The translations under genes were made by a program, and so were the position numbers. DNA of 64,000 bases from Paramyrothecium sp. XJ0827 (Eukaryota > Ascomycota > Sordariomycetes > Hypocreales > Stachybotryaceae): assembly GCA_020881915.1 (NCBI GenBank), contig JAJFPB010000001.1, positions 3,162,001 to 3,226,000 on the forward strand. The letters are read 5' to 3'. The notes below the pieces were generated by a model that was not told the DNA's origin, searched no databases, and saw only the letters and a list, made by a program, of their open reading frames with translations. How positions within the stretch are numbered: the first letter of the stretch is position 1; each line of letters begins with the position of its first letter. Shown piece after piece: positions 42,005-53,877 of the stretch.

Positions 42005-45000
42005 CTCCCTCCCCTTCCTGCATCCAGGTTTTTGCAGGTTTCGGGACGGGGGGAGGGGAGGCAAGAGGCTCATCACAGATTGCATCCGCAAGTGCACGAT
42101 GGACGACGCTGGAGCTGGTCCGACCGCTCCGTTTGATGTGGAGACGCTACCTGGCCCAGCGCTCAAGCGTCCCACCTCCCGCGACACGGAAACAGGACCA
42201 ATATCTCCATTGCGATATATGCCGGTGGCATCATGCCACGCGCAGCCAAGGCTGATAACTCAGTTGGCGGTGCGTTTGCGATTTCAACACATGGCCAAAG
42301 CTTTGGACATTGGCGATTCCATTGCCGTGCTGCCCTTGCAATCGCTGCCGAGCAATAGTCACCGTCCCGTCGCGCGTGTGGGGAAACAATACAATCTTCC
42401 CAGCGGGGTCTCAGCCTCAACGGACGGTGAAGGACATCCGACGACCGAACGTAGGCTATATCACCAGTGGTTATGGAAACAGGGTTATATGCAATGTGCC
42501 GGGCGCTGGAGGATAGACGCCGCAGAGCCGGAGCTCCTCCCTTGCTTGTTCATCCTCGCATTGCGCGCAATGCCCTCCGACGCGCAGAAGTCAGGACGGG
42601 AGGCCGCAATGCTGCCCATTGCCGTATCCTACCCCGTTGATCTGTCGATTTACTGCGAGCAGGCGGTGCGTGCGTGGGTTGCATTATGGTCTCTTGCGCT
42701 GTCCCGCCCCCACGGCACATCCACATGCTGTGTGGTTACAAGACAGCAGACCAACGTGCGTTTGATGCGGTACGTGCACAGCCTAATGCCACAAACATTT
42801 CCCAGAGGCTGAAGTCGCTGCAATCAATTCAAAGACTTACCGAATGCATGTTTCTGCGAATGAGGAAATAAGGGCGATTATCGCACCCAATGCTGCAGTT
42901 ACATGTATGGAGCGGCTGAGGCCCTCAATCGATACAGACAAGGCTTGGTAGTGCGTCAATGTCATGGCTCGTCTGGGAGGTATCCACGGCAACATACATG
43001 CAATGCATGTCATGAGTGCCTTTCCGCCTGCTATCCTGCAGGCAGACTCAAAGGGTCTGCCGCTCCTACACGCCCAGTTCGTAGGGCGGCACGCAAGAAG
43101 CAAGATAAAAAGAGGGGACTCTTTTCCGAACCCGGCTGTCGCTTGGCGCAGTGGTCGGTCGGGTGGTTACCGAAGTCAGTCGTCATCGCCTAGGCGGAGC
43201 AAATCAGCTACACACAATTTCCCACTCTCACAATGGCATCCCACATTCCGCTCAGATCATGACATTCGCGATTGATTGCGTAGATGCCGCACTACCCGCG
43301 GACTATAGGAGCGGTCGAAACCCCGTGCTGCGGGGGGCGCCCGTTGCAGTGCCTCAGCAAACCGGGTTCTTGAGGCAGGCATCGCCATCCTGCCCCAACC
43401 CCTAACTAGGACGGTTAGCCAAGGCCAAGCCTAGCAGGTGAGTAGGTATGGCAGCAACCTCGTACCGCACACAGTGGCTTGGTTGCTTCTTAGTGATAGC
43501 GCCTCGGCGGCCAAACCCCTGTCTCCCACGTGGAACTGGAGTGGCTTTGGCCCTGATTCCTGGCCTTGCCCTGATTGCCTCAATCCGGAACGATGCAGCA
43601 GCGTGATGCAACGCAACGCAACCCTCCAGTAGACTGCGCCCGCATCATTCGAGGGCGGAGAAGTGGATGATCCCAAACGCTGAGATCCCATGCGTGCGCG
43701 CGATGGTGGGCAGATTCGGCAGCGGCCATGTGACATCAACGAAGCCGGCTACATGACACTGCAGGCGCGAGCCGTCCCTCAGCCTTTGTCCTCGTTAGGA
43801 AGTGGAGAGAACAGAGCTCAAATGCCGTGGAAGCCTTTGCCTCACCGTGTAGCACTTGGAACACGACAAGTTGACAGGCATGGGACACGGCTCGGGACGT
43901 GGAAGTAGTCCAAACCGAGCTTTCCCAGCTCGGCGTCAAGTGGCGGCCTGTTCCTGAACCTAGGCAATTCCTGTAGGGCTACTGTTCAATGATAGTGAAC
44001 GCAGAATCGTGGACACGGCCCCCTTGCCCTAGACGGATGGCATTGGCGACGAATTGACCTACGACTATTGCTGAGCTGAAAGCTGAGGATTTGGCCGGTG
44101 CGGTACCGAAGCCTTGCCAAAGCATAAGCTAGCTTGACGCAAACGGGCACGAATCTTAATAATCTGCCGCCCTACGGAATGGTGCCTGCATCTGCATCTC
44201 CACATAACGCGTACAGCTGGGCCCGTAGGTATGTATGTAAGAAAGCCCGTGGCAAAAGAAAGTAACGCCAGCCAGCAGAAAAGCAAGAAGGCGAGCAAAA
44301 AAAGCAAGCCACGGGCGTAAATCGTCTGCCGCTTAGCAGTTGTGTGTTCCGTTCCGGGAATGGACTCCGAGGTGGCTTCGATCTCGGCCATTCAACAGCG
44401 GACTGTTCCTGACGAGTGTGTTCACCTTGACAATCTGCTCCAGATCCAAACCATTGTGAGACTCCCCACTCAGCTTCAGCTCCTGGTCTTGAAAAAAGGG
44501 GGGAGGGGAGGGGGGTCTGCTACAGCATTTGTGAGCTAGTGCCAGGGAAGGTACCAGCGCAGCGGTAACAGCCTTTTGCTCGCGCTATCAATTCTTTATT
44601 AAGCTACCCGTGTCCAACGATCACTGCCGGGAGCTCAATCGGCGTTGACCAGGGGCGGGCGATTGTTCTCACGGCAGGGATTGGTCAATAGGCCTCAATT
44701 ACCACGGTACATGCACGATGCACGTACATATTTTTGGTGGCTCAGCTCAGCTGACATGACCGGATTGGGAGAAATTCGCTCCGACGTTGCTGAAGTCCGT
44801 CCCGGGCTGGTGTCTGTAATCATGTTCCAACGCCTTGATGATGGCGAGCTTGGGGAAGATAGGCACGACTCCGGACGTGCTGCTCTTGAAATCGAACGAG
44901 ATTGAAAATAAAGAGGTGCAAGGGGGTGCCCGGCATACGCGTCGCGAGTACGAAGACGGAGGGATGACACAACCAAACCAAACCAACCTCAGTGGCACAC

Positions 45001-46523
45001 CGGGAACTCCGGCAAGCTAGTGTAAGGTACGGAAATACGGACAAACACCGTCGAGAAGGGGGTCGGGATTAGGCCGGCGACGGAACAATACGACGCTGCG
45101 GAAAATGAGTCGTGGCTCGTCTGGCTCGGCAGTCGAACAACCTAATCTTGGCTTACGGTGCATCGGCCTGGCGGCAGATTAGCCCGACCACTGTTCTCAA
45201 TCCGCATGGCGAGGGCGTGTCTTGGAGGGTTTCCGAAGGGAGGAAAGAAGTGTCAACACTGAGACAAAATAATGCAGGAGGCCCAAGATGGATACCACAA
45301 AGGTCCAGCGATTCCATTGGAGATGGCGTTATGGCCGCAGACGCCAAGAATATGGCATAACGACCATCCCCCTTGACTGCCTTGTGCAGGCACTGATGTA
45401 CTGGACGGTAATGTACGATGGTTCTGCCAACAGTCCCGCCAGTCTGGATTCTGACCCGGGGGTATTGACTCGGATTGGAAATTTGGGCGGGCCAATGAGA
45501 GGCGGAGCCAAAGTCAGGGTCTTTTCCTCTGGAGATGAAACCTGGGGCTAATAAATGATGGATAATTTGGTGCAGAAATGTAAACGGATTGTCCGCCATG
45601 TAAGAAAATGAGTCTATGATGGCCGGTCAATTGCAAGGCTGTCAGTTCTCGGATGGCAGATGACTTGCGCGGATCCGCAATCAATCTGATGTGTGCTTCC
45701 ACTAATGTTTCCGGTACAGTGAGGATGTAAGTTGCTCGGGAGGGAAGGACGAGATGTGGGCATTTGCGCGTAGAGTAGAGTAAAGGGAAGGAGATCGGCT
45801 TGCCTGTCAGCCTCAATGCATCCCATGTATCGGACAAGTCGCGATTAAATGGAGGTGCGGCATGGATAACCTTTGCCGCAGGAGGTCAGCTGGGGTGCCA
45901 TTGTGGACAAAGCCACAGCGAGCGGCGACGATGAACCACCTGTGCCCGGATTAGATAGATGAAGTGCCCGGTCCGCTGGTGCGATGAATGGAGAGGTAGT
46001 CTAGAGGCTCGGGGCAGTGCAGTGCAGTGTCACCGTTGTACTAGATGGCTAGTAACCGCCCAGGCGTCAATTCCACCGCCTATGCACAACACGATGAAAC
46101 AGACGATTTCCTGGGGTCTTAGACCGGCCTTTGGGTGAAGCAGTTTGCCAAGAGCCCAAGTGGGTGACAGAAAAGCGAGACTGCAAAGAGAACGAGGCTC
46201 CAAATGATGGGTTTCTTTCCCTTGCCGGTATTGCAGCGAAGGCGAAGCGCGAGGGAAGAAGGGTAGATTTTCCCGAGATTTTACTCGCACGAATGTGATC
46301 TAGTAAGAACATAACCTCATAAAATTTACCGAATTATAAATAAATATGCTGAATTTTGTTCGAGTCGAAACTGGACGTGTACTTTGGAGTGAGATGGTCT
46401 GTGGCCGAGCTTTTTCTGTCAACCACTTGTGGCCGTCCACGAGTACTGTACGGTCAAGTCTTGGCAGGACGAGCTCCGACGAGACCTGAACCATGATCAG
46501 ACGGTGCGTCAATCTCCGTGCGT

Positions 46524-46569
46524 TCACTCTCACTCTCACTCTCACTCTCACTCGCACGCTCACTCTCAC
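46524..46569 (+). repeat. (CTCACT)n microsatellite
   Basis: About 46 bases of CTCACT repeats interrupted by CGCACG. Confidence 0.85.
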
Positions 46570-46950
46570 ACCATCCAGACCGCCCCTCTTTTTCCCTTGC
46601 CTGGCAGGGGCGTGCGAGAATGGCGGAACACTGGTTCAGGCTCAGTCGTATTTTGTTTCCTCGTGGACTCACCCCCCCCCCTTTTCCCTCGTACTGCTGC
46701 TAAATAAAGACACAGGCGAGGAGGCTATGGTAGGGCATTGGTGCCAGGAGCGTTTGGACACGACACGACACGATGCGGTGCGGCAACCCACGGAACTGCG
46801 GAGCCCCATTTTCACAAGCTGTCTTTCATTCACAACGTGTTACGGATTGCATGTGCAACAGCAATCACCAACAACAACAAATCACGTCCTGCAGGTTCTC
46901 GGCGATCGACCATTCCCACTAAGATCTGTGCGTCCGGCTGGTTCACGTCT

Positions 46951-46969
46951 TTGCTTGCTTGCTTGCTTA
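46951..46969 (+). repeat. (TTGC)n microsatellite
   Basis: Four to five copies of TTGC in tandem. Confidence 0.75.
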
Positions 46970-49827
46970 CTTGTTTGGTCCATCACCGACACGTTTCCTG
47001 ACCAGGGGCCTGCATGTGCTTGTGTCCGTCCATCCCCACAGAAAGCCACGCCGTGCGCTGCGCAAACCAAGAAACAATTGTGTACAAGGCAAAAACTCGC
47101 CCGTCAGCCTCGGATCATTTCCTGTCAACTGAGACCCCGAAAGCATCTCTTCTTGTCGATCACATTCCGAAATCCGCGCAGTGCCGGGACCAGGACCCTT
47201 ATGATCTCACATTCCCACCAGCGCGGCCGCCCAGGTAAGGTAAGGTAGTTAATGTGTCTTGTCAGACGCCGTCTCGGACACGCCCCTCTTGGTGGCCGCC
47301 TAGCGCTCTGGGGTTCGGACAAGCCAGAACCTGCTCGCGACGTTCGAGAATGGTGTTTGACCCTGCGCTGCTCCAGACAGCGAGCACTCCACCTGCTTCA
47401 CCGTTATTGTGACTCCTGGCACAACCAACGGCGCCCCGATTTTTTCTCCCCCTTCCAAGCTGTCCCACGTCTGACATGGAGATTTGCGAAGGGGGGTGGA
47501 TGGGTTGGAAGGGGGCGGGGAGTTGGCCTGCATGACCGCAATTTGCCCAACACCAGACGATTGTGGAGGTCTGTTTCTATTCACGAACTGCCAGCTCATC
47601 ATCATATCATCAATTTCGCGCTTCACCTTAAAAGTGACTCACAACTCCCCAACCGACTAGGTGCGGACGTCTCGGGTAATTTCTGTCGGTGGGCAGGGGT
47701 ATCTTTCTTCCTCTCCAAGAATCCTATGGGCGACAACACCTAGAAAAAATCCATGATGCTGGTGACCACTCACATGCCTTGGCAGCCCATCCACCAACCC
47801 AGAAGGGTGGGAAATAAGGCTGCAGGAAGGATGAGCGGTGCGTCGCCCGGTACCCAGCGCCAGAGGTAACTGGCTGAATGCACCTGCCTGTGCATTGGGA
47901 AATGCGCCGGGAAGAGGTAAAGTCGTCCGTGCCGCAGGCTTGAGCCGTCGGCCGAGAAATGAGATGCTGCAAACGGTCACGGGAGCCAAACAACGGCAAA
48001 CCCCCTGGCAGGTTCGAAGTGTGTCTCTTATCAGCTCGCTGACGGAGGCAGCCTTGACCGCGATAGGCTACCATTTCTGCCCAACAACCAACTCGGTGGT
48101 GCTTGGCGAGCTGGACGGATGCATGTTGGTGTCTGCCTACTCCTCCTGATTGGCCGTCCATTCTTCTTTTGCCTGCTCGGCTGGACAGCCACGTGCCAGA
48201 TCTACAATGCTTCCCCTTTGATTTCTCCTCGGACCAACGACAGAAGAGGGTTTGAAACGGAACAACGCCGCAGATGTCTATCTGAGCCCGAAGATCCCGC
48301 CAATGATGACGAATAGAGTGAGGATCGCGCAAGGGGTATTACTAAATGGCCCATGTTCTTGCGAGACGGATTGATCATCGCCCACGTTGTTGCTCTCCCC
48401 GCAATCCAGAGTTTGGGTGTCACACTCACCTGACCGTCGGGCGCAGCAACATCCTCATGGTTCGGCTCGTGGCTGTCACCGAGGCAGGAAGCGGTCTATT
48501 CACCGCACATGATGATTCGAGAAGGAATCAACGTGGAAGTGATGTGGACCAACGACGCGGAGTAATTTTTCCGTCATTTCATTGTCATCACAATTTAATA
48601 GAAGGCTCACGACGATAAGCCGGTTTGAACGGAGCGAATTGAATGAGGGCTCCTCCGATGATTTGCCTTCCCAACGCTCGGTGTGCCAAGTCCACAAAAA
48701 AATGGACAAGGGTCACGGTGGCAGCTGACCACTGGAGCAGTTTGCGCTCTCTTCCTACTGCAGAGGAATGGGAAATGTCCCATGTCATCACATTTTTGCA
48801 AATCGACAAGCGTCCCCAGTCTCAGCTCAAGGCGCGAACGGGGCTTGGCGACAATTTCCGGGGATCGATCTCGTGTAGATGCATCTCGCCCTTGCATTTG
48901 CTCGTGAAAACCTGCCCGACCACCTCCATTTATGCAGGCGCGTTAAATGAAGAAGTCATTGATGCATCATCGTGCCTCCTTTTTCCCCCCCCCTCTCACT
49001 TCCTTTTGGCTGGATGCATTTGTGGTTGTATGCATTTTGCGTGGTCCTCCTGGACGGCCCCACGGTTACAGGTGGCTTCATACAGAGCAGAGCAACCGTT
49101 GGAGATGATGGGACAATCACAGGCTTACCCCACAGAGCGTCAGGCTTGATGAACAGCCCTTCGCCTGGACCGGCATTTTGTTGCGAGTCCCCTTGTAAAA
49201 TTTGACCGTCATGAAAGGGCTTCCGCTTCCTGGAAAGCGGCTCCACAAGGGGGGCGTGCTGCAAGTTTGAAAACGAGCCGAGGAAGCAGAAAAGAAGAAA
49301 AGGAAAAAAAATAATTTGCGCTAAGGGGCTTCCATGAGGCTTCCATGCGTCGGCGAGGTGGGTCCACGCTGTCACGGGGCAGCCGCTAACCTAAACAAAA
49401 TCAAATCCAGGCACTCCCGCTCTCCGATGGCGTAACGAGAACGGAAAGGCTCAGGGCAAGGCGGTACGTACTACTGGGCCGACTAAGGTACGAGTAAGAT
49501 GAAAGGGAGGGCAAAAAGGGATGCTGGCAAGCTACATGGAATGAGGACGTGAGAAACCGAGCGGTTTCGTGCGCGGGCGAGACCGGTCCCATCCTGCGCC
49601 ATGCGCCCTGAGCCTGCTTTACTGCAGACCGTATGTATGTTGTCAGAAAAATCGACCCAGGATCAGGGTTGGGGATATGGTCACGGAAAATGTCCTCCAG
49701 GCGAGGGCCAGGTCGTGTTTTGTGGTGTCCTCTGCCCTTCCTTGGCCCTCCCCTTCAGGGGGACAGGGGCGAGTGCCGAACGGTTCAGGCGCCGGGCGCG
49801 GTGCAACATGGGCCAAAGGCAGCAGCT

Positions 49828-49932
49828 AAGGTACCTTACTGAGGCGCGGTACGGTAAGGTACGGTAGGCAACAGAATAGCAAGCATCAAGCACTAAGGTA
49901 CCCGTACCAAAGCCTCACTCAACCATAGGTAC
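49828..49932. repeat. GGTACC / GGTAAGGTACGGTA motif cluster
   Basis: About 100 bases with AAGGTACCTTACTGAG, GGTACGGTAAGGTACGGTAG, TAAGGTACCCGTACC and ATAGGTAC; the densest occurrence of this motif family in the gene-poor region. Confidence 0.7.
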
Positions 49933-50334
49933 ACGGGAAAATGGAACCTCGAGATTACCGTACTTTCTTTTTCCTCAAATTCCTTCCCGACCCTACCAGC
50001 CCGTCAGCCCAAGTTCTCTTATTCGGCAAAGGAACTGCATGGTCCAGGGTCTGTAGGCAAAGATGTTGGGAATGATGACCAGGCCAAGGCTACAGCGATC
50101 AGGCCCGCAGCAAAAACAACAACAACAATTACACCGGCGTCGGGAAAAACGGACCACGGACAACGGAGGACAGGCCTGTGTTATTTCCCCGGTGCCTACG
50201 GAGTGCCTAGCCATGGTAAAGGCCTGGAGAGGGAAGAGGGTCCCCAGTGGAGAGGCCACCGCGAACCGCATTGCAATCATGCCCAGGCAGTTTCAATTTC
50301 CCAACCAAGGGGTGTGCTGACCCCACCGGCGGTG

Positions 50335-50382
50335 CCTGCTGAGCTGCTGAGCTGCTGAGTGCTGAGTGCAGTGCTGGGTGCT
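50335..50382 (+). repeat. GCTGA/GCTGAGT degenerate repeat
   Basis: Tandem GCTGAGCT units grading into GAGTGCTGAGTGCAGTGCTG. Confidence 0.75.
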
Positions 50383-50866
50383 CGCTCTAGCGGTGTCGAG
50401 CGCCCAGACAAACACATTCCCTTGGTAGGTACGGTGTACCCTGCCTCCGGCGGCCAAGCGCTGGGCTCGGGTCCCCAGTTGCACTTCTGCTTCAGGTACA
50501 CCCGAGGCAGGTACCGGGCCCTGTCCGTCCTCCACACGCCCCTTTCCAAGCCTCCCTGGCCGCCCCCCTCCTTCTCTGACGTCGTGTACGTACCCTTGTT
50601 TGTCTTTTGCCCTCATTCCGAGGTCATCCCACACCTATCCCACATCCCTCGTCCCCATGCCACGCCACGCCATACCATATCCACCGCAATTCAAGTTGCA
50701 AGAAGTGCGAAGGGGAAAAAAAACCGTGCATTGTGATCCACCCCCCCCCCGGTTGTCCTCAGCGCGCCGTCTTGCAAAAAAAAAAAAAAGAGAAGAGAAT
50801 TCAGACACACACCCCCCTTCGGTCTATCCCTGGCGCTCATTCAACTGCTGGCTTCTCACACAGCAG

Positions 50867-52090
50867 TACATAAGGACGATGAATGCCCTCTTCCATGATC
50901 CGGACCCAACCTTCTAGACCATCACCCAAACATTCTAGCAACAACTTGACTTGCTCCATTACCATCGCAGCTCTTTACCGCTACAACAACTACAACAGAT
51001 CAAGCTATTGCATCACTTGCTGCCACAGCTGACTTGACTCTCAACGTCAGCACTCCACCACTGTAACTCTTCCGCACCAAGATTTACAACTTCAACTTCA
51101 CGATGCCTGCCCAGCGACCTTCTCACCTTCCTCCCTGCCCTGGGCCCCCTCCCAGCCGCCCTCTTCCTCCTCTGCCCAAGAGAGGTTAAGACGGACGGGG
51201 GATCTTGAGATCGAACTAAAAAACGACCTTCCACGAGCGACGTCAATCCGGTTTCCACTTTCAAGCACCATGCTTGGCACTTAGCATTGATGCCAGCAAC
51301 CCATCTGCGACCAACACCAGAATCGCAAGACTATATTTCACACATCCTGCGCTTCTTGGCTGCAGGATAGACCAATGTTGCAATCGCATTCGGCAAGCGT
51401 CTGCACGTCAGCAACCCTTTGCCCCCAAACACACAGCCGGCCTGCAAATGCTACCCACCGCGGTTGCATGCAGGTGGCACTACATATCGGAGGGCACTTG
51501 ACCCAGTCCGGCTGGGGCAGGAAAATTACACAACGCAACACCACGTTTCATACGCACTCCCGCCCTCAGTGCCTTGCTCTCACCGATCATAATGCATCTC
51601 AACCTGGCCCTGTTTGGGGTCCCACTACCATTCGGCGGAGTGCCCATCGGGCCCGATATCTCCGCTCCCCTCGCTGGCTCGAGTGGCATCATTTTCATTC
51701 CCCTCTAGCCGTCGAGGTCTCATCAACATACAGGGTCCCTTTCTCTTATGGCGATTTCTACTTTTTTAATCTCATCTGAATTACGCGCCACGTCTTGAAG
51801 CGGATGAACTGGGGGTTTACTTTCTGGTCTCTGGATTTCTTGGGCCTGAACACGCTTTGTACTACTAGGAGGCATACTCACGGCGTCTGATGGCTACGTC
51901 GCCGATACCCTCACAACATGACGACAGCCTTTTATTTTGGTTCGGATTTAGGATTTTGTCCATATTTCCAAGGTTGCACTTGGAAAATAGACATAGGGAT
52001 ACATGACAACGAGAGGCTACAATTTTTTCAACTGAAATGCCCCGGGCTATAGGCCTCAGTCATGATTTAATACAAATGCATACAAACACA
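50867..52090 (+). ncRNA. Candidate transcription unit without a long ORF
   Basis: A TATA-like TACATAAGG (50867-50875) is followed by a CA-rich, AUG-poor leader (CTACAACAACTACAACAG, about 50980) of the kind seen in strongly expressed fungal genes. The first well-placed ATG (51103, context TTCACGATGCC) opens a Pro-rich frame of only 28 codons. Using a weak donor GTTAAG (51185) and acceptor TTCAAG (51265) would extend it to 105 codons with no recognisable family. The stretch about 51930-52090 looks like a 3' end (T-rich, then AATACAAATGCATACAAAC). It could be a long non-coding RNA or a short-peptide mRNA; no expression evidence is available here. Confidence 0.3.
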
Positions 52091-53877
52091 CCGTCTTGCT
52101 GATCGTTCGTTGTGCTCTGCTCTTTTGTGACTGCTGATCATGTCTCGGCCACATGCCCACGCTCACGCTCTCGGGGACCTTTGCAACCCGCTCCTCAGGC
52201 CTTGTGATCGGCGGTGACTTCAAGGGCAAGACACGTCACTCATCCTGGTTCATCATGCGGGGGATCATGTTGATTGCAAAAAGTCTTACCGGCCATAGAC
52301 TGGACGGTGGGGGCAGAGGACGCCCGTCAGTGACCTCAAGTGGATCTATAGGTCTTGCGTGCGATACCGTATGGAGCAGAGAACATCAAGTTGCAGTTGC
52401 AAGCCAACGTGCAGATGCGACCCAACCGGCCGAGGACTACTAGCAAGCATTCGAGCACTCAAAAATTCCATTTGCGGTGATTTGAGTGGGTTTGTGCGGG
52501 ACAAGTGGAAGGGGGGGGTCAAACTCAGAGCATAGAGGTGAGAAATCGGGATCCTGGTCATTTCGGCACGACGTCCCGGCAGCAACCCCGTTGAGGGCCG
52601 AATTCTCGCGGTCCTTGTCAGATCACATGTTTCGCTGTCGTGTTGAGGGAAAAAGAACAGTGATACGACCAAGCCAAATAGGAGCCGGAAGTGGAAATGT
52701 GTCCCATTTGCGAGACCGTGGCCCAGGGTCAGGGGGTGTTCGTGTTCAAGGTTCAAGGCGGGAAACGCAAAAATAAGGCCGCGGGGTTTGGAAAAAGAGT
52801 CGAACGGAATGTCCCCGTTGCCCTTGCGAAAAATGCCATTATTTAGCCCGCGGAAACAAACTGGAACGGTATAAACTTTAGACGATCTTGGCGCTCATCT
52901 TCCCAATTCCGTGCGAGCGGCGGCGGTGCCCCTGACGCTCGGCCTTGTGGCAAATTGCAACAGGACCCTACTTCCGTTGCGGACAGAAACAGCGATTTCC
53001 CTGGCAGAGGAAAAAAAAAAAGGTTTACGTGGACACGCAGGCCGAAAAAAAGGAGACCGTGATCTTTTACCCCCGACGTTCCCGTTGGACGAATGGTTCG
53101 GGGCCGCTGCATGATCTTCAGGGGACGGTGCTACTCTCTCATTACGGCAAAGTACCGCATATTGCAGGCAGCATGCAGGCAGGAGAGCCCACTTTGTTTC
53201 AACGGGCAATTTCGTGTAAGTCAATGATGCCGACATGTGCATATGGAGAAGTAAGCTAATGTGAGCTACCTTACTTAAAATTGAAGGGAAACGGCAAGGA
53301 AAAAATAGTTACAAATCGATATTACTTGATCTGGACAGAGTAGCAGCTTACCCACCGAGGTGCGTTGGCCAAAGTGCTGCCGAAGGGAAGTAATGGAGAT
53401 TGGAGATGAACCGCCCTCTGCGCACACCTTCTGGTTCCCCGTCAATTCATTCTTGTCAAGCAGTCAACGGGCCCATGGACGTCGAGACGAAATCGAGGGT
53501 ACGCTTCACATAAGTGAAGATGACTGTTTCGATTTAAACAAGAAACCCCTATAGAGCCCCGGCAGCTAGATTAAAACGTTGTCTGACCGAAACCCGGTTC
53601 GCCGTTTCTGGACTGTCACGATTTGGTTGTGCCTTAATTTAGAACAAGCCGCTTGTGTGGGTTGCGTCGCACGTGATCACGCGCCACGCCCGCCCGGCCC
53701 CCGTGCAGCTTGCCGCGGGTGCAACCGCAGCGTCGCATTGATAGGCGGTGATAAGGTTTTTCCAAGGAGAATCACCGGCCGTCACTTGACCCCGTCCAAC
53801 AGCCCGCGCAGCCTTTTGTCCCGAGCAGGTCCCCGGTAACGCGGCCGACGCAACGGAGACAAAGCGGTTTCAAAACC

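Larger units (their letters stand above)
40736..53877. other. 13.1-kb gene-poor region
   Basis: No open frame in this stretch shows family motifs, coding-like composition or consistent splicing, although over 100 short frames exist on both strands. It contains simple repeats (41981-42004, 46524-46569, 46951-46969, 50335-50382), homopolymer runs of C, G or A of about 8-13, several GGTACC/ACCTTA clusters, and a promoter-like and 3'-end-like pair near 50.8-52.1 kb (listed separately). It is flanked by two rightward genes. G+C is not obviously lower than in genic parts and there is no block of TpA-rich sequence of the kind left by repeat-induced mutation. Confidence 0.65.

Noticed and set aside
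41889..42812. 307-codon frame in the gene-poor region
   Set aside because: Irregular composition, no motif, begins in simple repeats; several equally long frames overlap it on both strands.
44065..44391. 108-codon minus-strand frame with one hydrophobic stretch
   Set aside because: A single Leu/Phe-rich patch arises easily by chance; the rest has no coding character.
48119..48316. 65-codon frame with a signal-peptide-like start
   Set aside because: The hydrophobic N-terminus is suggestive, but the rest is random-looking and there are no supporting promoter or splice features.
47724..48332. 202-codon minus-strand frame in the gene-poor region
   Set aside because: No family features and unusual residue mix; consistent with chance in GC-rich sequence.
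40736..53877. Centromere or RIP-mutated repeat island
   Set aside because: The stretch is not AT-rich, shows no decayed transposon frames and no TpA excess by eye.
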